Shown here: positions 7,708-15,400 of the stretch, piece after piece
Layout of the letters: each line of letters begins with the position of its first letter
Position numbering within the stretch: the first letter of the stretch is position 1
Origin: Chrysochromulina parva
Lineage: Eukaryota > Haptophyta > Prymnesiales > Chrysochromulinaceae
Length of the DNA stretch: 18,005 nt
NCBI GenBank assembly: GCA_002887195.1
Contig: PJAB01001033.1
Coordinates: 1-18,005 of the forward strand
Reading direction: 5' to 3'
Position numbers and translations under genes: made by a program
The notes under the pieces: model-generated
The model's database searches: none
Told to the model about the DNA's origin: nothing
The model's input: the letters and a program-made list of their open reading frames with translations, nothing else

Positions 7708-9960
7708 ATGAGCTCCCCAGCCACCAGCACACACGTTGCTCCTGCTCCTGACCCTGACCTTCATGCAAGGGAGCTCACCGTGGAGCAACTTCAGGACATT
7801 TGCGATGAGGATGGATTGCCAGTCAGCCCAAGGGCACCACAGCCTCACCGGGTCAGAATCTCGGTCGGAGAGAGCAGCACCGTTCCAAGAGTGGTTGATC
7901 CTCTTCCACGAGTTCGAGCCCCCGAAAAGGGCCTTACCCGAAAGCTGAGTCAAAAGCAATTGAAACTCGAAGAACGTGCAAGACGCAAGGCCGAATTCGA
8001 GAAGAGGCATGGCGAGGAGATTGTTCGCGTTTGGGCCAAGCAGGCGGAAATGATTGCCGTGCACTCCCGCCGAAAATTGCTGCGCACGCGGTACGTGCTC
8101 GTCCCGGGCAAGACCAGGTTCCTTGCGCGCTGGGACATAGTAGCCACCCTCGCGCTCACGTACACGGCGATCTTGACGCCCTTCGAGGCGTCCTTCCTTG
8201 GTCCGTCGAATGGGTCCGCAGCCTGGCAGGATCCCTGGTTCATCATCAACCGCGCGCTCGATTGCGTCTTCATCCTTGATCTGATCCTGCAATTCTTCAT
8301 CGCCTACGAGGATCGCGGTAGCCGCGGCGACACAGGGTTGGTCATCGATCACCCCAAAATTATCCAGCATTACCTCCAGACGTGGTTCCCTCTCGACGCC
8401 TTCACCATCATCGTCCCGTGCATTCTCGACTTCTACGTGATGAGCCTTGAGACGACATCAAATACTAGCCCTGAGAGTGCAAGCGATCTTCAATCAGTCC
8501 ACAATTTGAACCTCCTGCGCACGCTGCGTTGCATTCGCCTCGTCAAGCTCGTGCGACTCGTGCGCGCCTCTCGCGTGTTCATGCGAATCAAAGCACAGCT
8601 TACCTTGTCCATCGCCCAGATGGCAGTGATGCAGATCTTCTTCATGCTGCTCGGGTCTGCTCACTGGTTCGCCTGCATCATGGCGCTGCAGGCCTCGTTG
8701 CACCCATCGCCTCAGCTCACGTGGATAGGTAAGATGAAGTATGACTTTTGCGATGAGTATGAGGTCGGCAGCGGGAGATCAAATGCTATAACGGCTGAAT
8801 CGAGTGCCATCGCTGTGAGCGGCTGCGCTACCCTCGACGTGGGCACATGGTACTGGGCGGCCTTCTCCTGGTCTGTGCTCGTTATTACTGGGACGGGCGG
8901 TACGGATCATTATCCATCGAGTGACAGCATCGGAGAGACGGTTCTCGTCACGGCCCTCGTGCTGCTTGGAGCGCTCCTTTGGACCCAGGTGCTCGCCACG
9001 TTCTGCGACGTCGCCACCAACTCAAATCCTGGATTGACTCATTTCCGCCAGCAGCTCGACAGCCTCAACGAGTTTGTCGCGTTCAACAATCTGCCTGTCG
9101 ACATGGCGCGGCGCATGCGTGAGTACCTGCAGCAACAGAAGAACGCGCAGATGCGCGAGTACGCGGCCAGGGTCATGCCGCGCTTGTCGACGGCGCTTCA
9201 GGTCGAGGTCGTCTTGCACTGCCACCGCCACTGGCTCGATCGGGTCTGGTTTCTGAAGAATGTTGAGATGATCTGCCGCGTGCGCCTCGCCATGTCGATG
9301 AGCTCGCAGGTGCTCGCGCCTGGGGAGGTGGCTCCCTGCCGGCAGCTGTACATCATCGTCAGGGGTGTCGTCCTCTTTGGAGGCAAGATCCTTTCGCAGT
9401 CCACGGCATGGGGTGACGACGTCCTGCTCTCGGACGGGCGTTACTTCTTACCCTTCTTGGCCCGGGCTATGTGCTACACCGATTTGCACAAGATTTCGCA
9501 TGATGAGTTCCACCAGGTGCTCGAGTGCTTCCCAGAGTCGGCCGAAAAGATACGCAGGGTCACCATTGTGCTCGCGCTCAAACGGCACATGATCGCCGAT
9601 TACAGGCGCCGACGACTGATCGGTCAATGGCCCGACGTCAAGGAGGGCGACTTCCTCGATCAGATAGGGGAAAGGGCCTCGGAGATCACCCATAAAGAGC
9701 TGAAGCGGGCGGAGAGAGAGCGGCAGCTAAGGGAGACTCAGATGGAGAGCGTCTCTATGGCTGTGACGTTGCACAACAAAGAGCACGAAATGACGGGCAG
9801 CGCGGCTATCTTGGGTGACACCTGGTCTCCTGGTGTCACCTCGGACGACACGTCGCAAAAGCAAATGAAGAAGGACTTGTTAGATCTGAAGACAGACATG
9901 AAGCTTGTGAAGGACAACATAATGCTGATGAAGGCCATGCTGGAGAAGACGATGCGGTGA
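7708..9960 (+). CDS. six-TM voltage-sensor cation channel with C-terminal cyclic-nucleotide-binding-type domain
   Basis: This 750-residue single ORF has the HCN/CNG/EAG layout. TM segments: S1 142-164, S2 177-200, S3 226-244. S4 carries basic residues at every third position (R271, R274, R277, K280, R283, R286, R289). S5 is 305-328, then pore helix and filter, and S6 about 411-434. A C-linker follows, then a CNBD-like beta-roll around 534-620 with W-G-D-D-V-L-L (568-574) and A-R-A-M (585-588) at the phosphate-binding cassette. The last ~35 residues form a Lys/Leu/Met heptad helix, probably a tetramerising coiled coil. The N-terminus is charged and cytosolic. The filter reads I-T-G-T-G-G-T-D, not T-x-G-Y-G, so K+ selectivity cannot be assumed. 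Expected to be a plasma or organelle membrane cation channel. The start is the first ATG of the frame. Confidence 0.9.
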   Translation: MSSPATSTHVAPAPDPDLHARELTVEQLQDICDEDGLPVSPRAPQPHRVRISVGESSTVPRVVDPLPRVRAPEKGLTRKLSQKQLKLEERARRKAEFEKRHGEEIVRVWAKQAEMIAVHSRRKLLRTRYVLVPGKTRFLARWDIVATLALTYTAILTPFEASFLGPSNGSAAWQDPWFIINRALDCVFILDLILQFFIAYEDRGSRGDTGLVIDHPKIIQHYLQTWFPLDAFTIIVPCILDFYVMSLETTSNTSPESASDLQSVHNLNLLRTLRCIRLVKLVRLVRASRVFMRIKAQLTLSIAQMAVMQIFFMLLGSAHWFACIMALQASLHPSPQLTWIGKMKYDFCDEYEVGSGRSNAITAESSAIAVSGCATLDVGTWYWAAFSWSVLVITGTGGTDHYPSSDSIGETVLVTALVLLGALLWTQVLATFCDVATNSNPGLTHFRQQLDSLNEFVAFNNLPVDMARRMREYLQQQKNAQMREYAARVMPRLSTALQVEVVLHCHRHWLDRVWFLKNVEMICRVRLAMSMSSQVLAPGEVAPCRQLYIIVRGVVLFGGKILSQSTAWGDDVLLSDGRYFLPFLARAMCYTDLHKISHDEFHQVLECFPESAEKIRRVTIVLALKRHMIADYRRRRLIGQWPDVKEGDFLDQIGERASEITHKELKRAERERQLRETQMESVSMAVTLHNKEHEMTGSAAILGDTWSPGVTSDDTSQKQMKKDLLDLKTDMKLVKDNIMLMKAMLEKTMR

Positions 9961-10005
9961 ACAAAGAAGCTTCATAAGCTCGGCTTATATGTGACAATTC
10001 GATTA

Positions 10006-10092
10006 GCATTAGGCATTAGCCATGTGTTGCTGGAGAAGTCAGAGAAGACGATCACGACCACGATGGTGAGAAGGTTAGATCAAGGTTAGATC
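10006..10092. repeat. two short tandem duplications (7-bp and 11-bp periods)
   Basis: GCATTAG is doubled at 10006-10019 and AAGGTTAGATC is doubled at 10071-10092. Both are perfect head-to-tail copies with unrelated units. Confidence 0.85.
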
Positions 10093-10543
10093 AAGGACCG
10101 GACGGTATTTTAATCGGACTCTCGTTACCCTACACCCGAAAGCGCTCGATGGAGCACGACTAACGCGTAACGGACGACGCGACCGGACACGGCGATAACG
10201 TCTATTCAATTGTGTCAATTCGAAATCGAGTCATCGACTGTCGCAATTAATGTGCGCCGGCTCGTCATTTTATCTCACGGCATGTCATGTGTGTATACAT
10301 TCTCCACGCCCGTGCCGGCACACGCCCACAGGCGACGCGCTCGCGACAAGCTTTCCTACGGCGCTACGGGGCCGTACGCGCGCGCACGCGCGTCGGGCCT
10401 GCTCGCGCTGCATACCTCCTGGACGGGAGATCAAATCTCAAGATGGTAGATCCATATCTCGGGCCTGTGCACAGATCATAAAAGCGGGAAGGCCCTCCTC
10501 GGCTTAACGATCCTCCCGGAACGCCGTCTCGCCCTGCTCCAAA

Positions 10544-10565
10544 GTCGCCAGATCGTCGCCAGATC
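10544..10565. repeat. 11-bp tandem duplication
   Basis: GTCGCCAGATC occurs twice head to tail (10544-10554 and 10555-10565). It has the same period as the pair at 10071 but an unrelated sequence. Confidence 0.85.
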
Positions 10566-10587
10566 GCACACGCCCATGGCCATGCAC

Positions 10588-10678
10588 GACTCGCCACTCG
10601 GGTACAGCCTTCCGACGTCCCAAAGAGGGGCGAATCTCGGGGTGAATCTCGGACTCGCCACTCGGGTACAGCCTTCCG
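10588..10678. repeat. 27-bp perfect direct repeat, 64-bp offset
   Basis: The two copies occupy 10588-10614 and 10652-10678, each starting GACTCGCCACTCGGG. The intervening segment itself holds a doubled GAATCTCGG. Confidence 0.9.
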
Positions 10679-10692
10679 CGGCGCCGTCGCCG

Positions 10693-10726
10693 TTAGGGCG
10701 GCAATCCTAATTAGGGCGGCAATCCT
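10693..10726. repeat. 16-bp direct repeat, 18-bp offset
   Basis: TTAGGGCGGCAATCCT occurs at 10693-10708 and 10711-10726, with two bases between the copies. Confidence 0.9.
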
Positions 10727-10770
10727 TGTCGTTCGCGCCTCCCCTCCGCATCTCGTGGCGCCGCCTCTGG

Positions 10771-10871
10771 TCACCGGCCCGAGAGGAGCGGCTCGTGAGA
10801 TCTTCTTCGCGGCTCGTGAGATCTCAAGGGGGAAGATGCGCGCGAGATCACCGGCCCGAGAGGAGCGGCTC
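10771..10871. repeat. 24-bp direct repeat copying the 3' end of the transporter CDS, plus nested 16-bp repeat
   Basis: The copies at 10771-10794 and 10848-10871 are identical over 24 bp (offset 77). The right copy is the last seven codons plus stop of the transporter (E-P-L-L-S-G-R-stop on the minus strand). The left copy lies downstream of that stop. A nested pair GCGGCTCGTGAGATCT is at 10788-10803 and 10809-10824. Confidence 0.92.
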
Positions 10872-12319
10872 TCGTTTTCCTGTGCTCACGCCGAGCACCA
10901 TCGGGTTGGCCCGCTCCGCATCGACAGCGATGCGCGACACGTAGGGCGAGCGCGCATCCGAGTCCATAAAGGCCGCCCGGTTGTGCGTGATCAGCGGCGA
11001 GCGCGCGAGCGCCGACGACGCCATCGTCGACGAGCTGTCGAGGAGGGACGCCGACTTGTCGGCAGCGAGGCATGGGAGTTTGATGGAGCCGTTGTAGACG
11101 GCGGTGCCTGCGAGGAGGAGGGACATGCCAAAGAGCTGCAGGTAGGAGCCGTCGGTCCACGCCTCGCCGTATTGGCCTTGCGAGAACACGTAGTAGATGG
11201 TCAGCTGCACGGTCCATATGGTGACCGGTCGGAAGTTGTCGAGGATGGCATGCCAGACAGAGGACATCATGTACGTGACGAGGACCGAGAAGGAGTTGAG
11301 GATGAAGACGAGAACGCAGAAAGCGAGCGCGAGGGCGAGGCACGTGGGCGAGTTCTGCAGCATCGTGAACGTGTTAATCGGGTCTTCGTAGGAGCCGTTG
11401 TCGTCGCCAGGAAGCAACCAAAAGAGCGGATACAGCACAAACGTCGAGAGCAGCGTCCCGGTGACGCCCTCGACGCCGATGAGCAGCCACGGCGGTGCGG
11501 ACACGTCGCCCGACATGACCTTCTCCTCGTACACGTACTGCACCGACTGCATGAACGTGCCCGCAAGCGTCATCAGCACGCCGAAGAGAGCGTCGCCCGT
11601 CGAGTCCCCGTCCGATTCGTTCGCCGTGGCACCCACCATTGAAGCGCACCCGACGCACGCGACGCCGAAGGCGATGATGCCGACGCCCGCCCACATGGAG
11701 CTGCTCAGCTTGTCGTGCAATACGTACTGCTTCATCAACGCCACGAACACGATCCCGCCGCCGCGCAGCAGCATCCAGATCGAGGCGTTCGTATGCAGCA
11801 GACCGACCACCATCAAGCACGTGGAGAGCAGGTCGAAGATCGAGGGGACCGCCAGGAGCGCGTAAGTGTGCGTGGTGACCGCGGGCTCGGCCTCGATCAG
11901 CTTGAGCTCCGCCGGCGTCGCATTCTTTCGCCGGTACCACTCGTTCAAAAAGTGCGCCGGCAGCGCGAAGGCCATGCCAATGAACATGACCCACGTCTGG
12001 AAGAGCGGCGGCTTGAAGAGCTGCAGCTGGCCATTGGAGCCGACGGCGTGCATCTGGAAGAGCGCCTTCGAGGCGATCGTGCAACCCGTGCCGGCCACAA
12101 GGCCGATGATGAAGACCAGCGCTGCGCGCACGTCGCACTTCTCGCTGCCTTTATGACCTGTGATTGCAGCGTCATTGGCAGGCGAGCAGAGGAGTGAGCG
12201 GCGGCACGCGCGCACGCACAGTCGCAGACGCAGCACGCGCGTCCCTTGAGCCCCGCGGCGGCCCGCGACGAACCGCCCTGGCCAAGGAAGGGGCTCTCTG
12301 GCGACGTACCGCCCGACAT
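10848..12319 (-). CDS. SLC35F6: SLC35F6-like transporter of the drug/metabolite transporter superfamily; two exons
   Basis: The model is complement(join(10848..12157,12220..12319)), 469 residues. About ten TM segments run from residue 45 to ~410. Signature stretches match the SLC35F6/C2orf18 family: M-L-L-R-G-G-G-I-V-F after the Leu-rich TM3, Y-V-Y-E-E-K-V, G-V-E-G-V-T-G-T, a D-N-F-R-P-V-T-I-W segment, and G-T-A-V-Y-N-G in the last TM. DMT proteins move small polar metabolites across endomembranes; the substrate here is unknown. The long frame running up to 12422 contains no ATG before TM1. An upstream exon starting M-S-G-G-T-S-P joins in frame through a 62-bp GT-AG intron and supplies the start. 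The N-terminal tail contains a Cys cluster (C29, C30, C32, C34). A Ser-rich cytosolic tail ends in E-P-L-L-S-G-R. Head-to-head with the two-pore channel gene. Family call strong, exon 1 moderate. Confidence 0.85.
12158..12219 (-). other. predicted intron in the SLC35F6-like gene (62 bp, phase 1)
   Basis: On the minus strand the donor is GACT|GTGCGT and the acceptor AATCACAG|GTCAT. Splicing links an ATG-initiated exon to the transporter frame. A second in-frame donor, GTGCCG, lies 12 nt further into the intron and would add four residues. Intron length matches the others in this window. Confidence 0.65.
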
Positions 12320-12421
12320 AACCACTAGCGACGATCCTGACGATGTCCGCCTGGGATCGACAATGAAAAGTGCCTACACTCAGCGTTTCGTCATAACTTG
12401 ACACTGTAAAAAATCCAACCA
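12320..12421. promoter_or_regulatory. short bidirectional promoter between transporter (-) and two-pore channel (+)
   Basis: Only 102 bp separate the two proposed ATG codons. A CCAAT word (12419-12423) overlaps the plus-strand start, and an A-rich run lies at about 12408-12414. Both leaders and both core promoters would have to fit here, unless the 5' UTRs start further upstream. This is inferred from the gene models. Confidence 0.45.
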
Positions 12422-15400
12422 ATGGCTGTGTAACCCGCCACCGATTTCACAGCTCTCCAACACGCGGCCCCTAATCGTTCATACCCTTTGTCACAGTTCC
12501 TGGCCGAGGCTTTTGGGCCAGCCTCTGCAATCTACGTCCTGCAGGACGGTCCCAGCAGGCCCATGGTGGCGGCCGCCGGAGGTGACACCATGGTGTATCA
12601 CATCTATCCGGACGTAGGTGTGACGCTCACGGTGAAATGGCAGGACGAGGCCGACAAGAGCGCCAGCGACGGCACGCCGCGGCCATTTTCAATTAGCGGC
12701 CCCTCGGAGGTGCTCGCGCTGCTCGACGAGTTCGCCAACGAGCCCAGATCCGACGAAGAGTCGGACGCGCACTGCGGTGTGCTTGCGTCGCCTACGGAGG
12801 TGACGCTCGCCGGTGCGCAGCGCGAGGCTGCGGGCATACCCCTCGAAGCAGCCTTCTTTGCCTTCGCATACCCTCTGCCGAGCTTGACCAATCGCTTCGA
12901 GGAGCTGGTTGTCGAGCAAGGCCGGTGCGAGCCCTGGCTCTTCTTCCTGCTCCTCGGCGGCTACTGCTACTTCGACGCACAGCGCCGCCTCATCCGCACC
13001 AACGCGCTCATGCTCACTCCAGCCGCCGCTCGTCTTGAGATGGTCGGTCCATTCAGGCCGTCGGTGAGTGCGCTCAAGCGGCTGCGCGAGGCGCGCCGGC
13101 TGCAGCCGTGCACGCTGCAGACGCTCGTGGCGGCGGGGTACCGTGCCTTTGCGTGGGTCAATCCAGGCGAGGTGCCCGGTGGCGGCCCTACCATCCTCGC
13201 TGATGGCTCCCAGCTCGAGGGCGGTGGCTGCTTCGTGTACGAGATGCAGGTGAAGACGGGAGGCGGCTTATCGCCTCGTGATGGCCTCTCTGATGGCCTC
13301 TCTGATGGCCTCCCTGATGGCCTCCCTGATGGCCTCCCTGATGGCCTCCCTGATGGCCTCCCTGATGGCCTCCTGGGTCCCACTGGCGAACCTGATCGCC
13401 TCAGCTTGTGGGTGGCAGGATGGCGCAACCTCACTCTACACGCTAGTCCCCCAAAAGCCCCCCACATTGCTCGCGTCCTTGTTCGCGAAAGTCGTCAGCG
13501 CCGGCGTGCAGCACGCTCGCGAGAGAGACGTCGCTGAGGGCGGCACCGACGGTGAGCCCCCGGCCAAGCTCGCCGAGTCGATGGGGTCGGTGGTGGCGGC
13601 GGCGATGGCGGCGGCGGCGGCGGGGCGTAAACTGCAACTGGACCTGTCCGATTGGCAGCGTGGACACGTCGAGAAGTGGTTTCGTCAGCACGGCGTGCTC
13701 ATCTTGAGCTACTACACCCTGGGCGCGCTCGCCTACTGGGCGTTTGAGGACTGGGGCCCGCTGCGCTCAGCCTACTACCTGACGGCGACCGCGACGACCA
13801 ACGGCGACATCTCACCGGCGTCCCCCTCCGGCCGTCTCTTTAGCTGCGTCTACATCCTGCTCGGGATTAGCGTCGTGATGGGCGGCATCTCGCCCCTTGC
13901 GGAATTCTTCCTCGAGTGGTCGATGAGCAAGGTCCTCGCGCCGCTCGCGTCCGTGCTCGCGGCTCGTTCGGACGAAATCCTCGCCACTATGGAGACTGCG
14001 TCCGTGACGCTCGAACGCCATGTCGCGGCGGAGCTCGCCAAGGCTTCCCTCGAGAACTCGTATCGTCGGTGGGCCGCACAGCTCGTGCCGCTCCGGTTCC
14101 TTGCCCTCGTGCGCTCGTCCGTGCAGTCGGCTCGCTCCGAGGCGCGCAAAGAGTCGCACCCACCCGCCGACGGGCGCTCTAGTTTACCGAGCAGGGCAGC
14201 TGGGAGGCGCCCCACACTCACCAGTGCCCACTCGAAAGAGAGTCACAACTCGTCAGTGGAGGACGTCGACGACGACGGCTGGGACGTACTGGGATCTCCG
14301 ATGCCGTCGGGCGTCGGCAGGCGGCGACAGCGCTGGGGAGCGATCCGCGAAGGGGCACCAGCTTCCATCTCGCCCCGATCGCCACCGCCGTCGCCGCCGC
14401 CGCCGCCAGCCGCTGCCGGATCGGAGCCGGCATTCCAGCTTGGAGTGAGTCTCGCTGACGGATCTCTTCGACCGAAGGTGACGAGGACGCCTGCGCAGCT
14501 CGCTGCCCTTGATGCAGCACGACAGAAGGCGAATCAACTTCGTGCGGAGAGGGCCCCGCCCGGGACGGCCCCGCTCTCGGTGGCGGCCGCCACCGCTGCC
14601 TGGCCTCCCGCCGCGTGCGCCGCCGCCACGCCGACCGCCTCGCCCCCGGCCTTGCCCGCGGACGCCCTTGGACGGAGGGATCTGCTCAAGCGCCAGATGT
14701 CCGAACGGAGAGCTCTGCAACTCAAGGATCCGATCGACGCGTCGTCTCCAAGTGACCCTACACGCCTCCCTTTACGCCTCGGGATGCCCGCCATGCCGGC
14801 CCGCGTCATGCCCGCTGCGGTGCCCTTGCCTCAGCCTATCGGCGCCGGCTCGAGGCGTGCCAGCGAGTCCGCGGACGGCATCGGAGACGACGACAAGGAG
14901 TTGGTGAGCGGGCGCTCGGGGCTCGCAGAGCGGCCGCCTATGCTCCGGCAGCGCTCCACCCTCCGCGGGGCCTCTAAGGGGGAGACCCCGCCTGCCAAGC
15001 CCATGCTAGCACTCACCATCCCGGCTCACGTTCATACGGATGAGAAATCCGGACTCGATCTCATGAACTCGGCGCGCTTGTTGATGAGCAAGATCACGGG
15101 GTTTGCCGAGCCACATGCACCAGCCAGCAGCCGCCGGCCCGCCGCGCCCGCCGTGCCCGCAGCTGCGCCCACGCCAGCACCCGCGCCGGCGCCTTCGGTA
15201 CATCTGGGAGTCTCGTTCAGCTCGAGATCTGATCATCCGATCGAGACGGGTCTCTCCTTCCTCTCGCCCTCCCTCTTCTCGTGGGGCAAGACGAGCGCCC
15301 ACACGATCACGCCGTCCCCACGAAGCTCAACGGCCCCCGGGCTCGCCGCCACGAGCCCAGCAGCTCTCGAGCATCAACCCGCCGCCTCGCGCGCCTCGCC

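Larger units (their letters stand above)
9961..10847. other. 887-bp convergent spacer filled with micro-duplications
   Basis: This lies between the stop of the CNBD channel (+) and that of the SLC35F6-like gene (-). No ORF looks like a gene and I found no tRNA or polyadenylation hexamer. The main content is a series of perfect short direct repeats of differing unit and offset, listed separately. Confidence 0.6.

Noticed and set aside
7405..8370. 321-codon minus-strand ORF
   Set aside because: It is antisense to the conserved N-terminal half of the CNBD channel and has no domain-like content.
10364..10774. 136-codon minus-strand ORF in the repeat-filled spacer
   Set aside because: It consists largely of the micro-duplicated sequence and shows no conserved motif or leader.
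10006..10871. CRISPR-like array
   Set aside because: Repeat units differ from pair to pair, spacing is irregular, and the context is eukaryotic.
10755..11642. 295-codon plus-strand ORF
   Set aside because: It is antisense to the SLC35F6-like gene, with Arg/His-rich composition typical of a shadow frame.
13278..13418. M-A-S-L repeat region as the true N-terminus of the channel ORF
   Set aside because: It is the minisatellite read in one frame. Splicing 13250-13418 in phase 0 joins the upstream domain to the channel and removes it.
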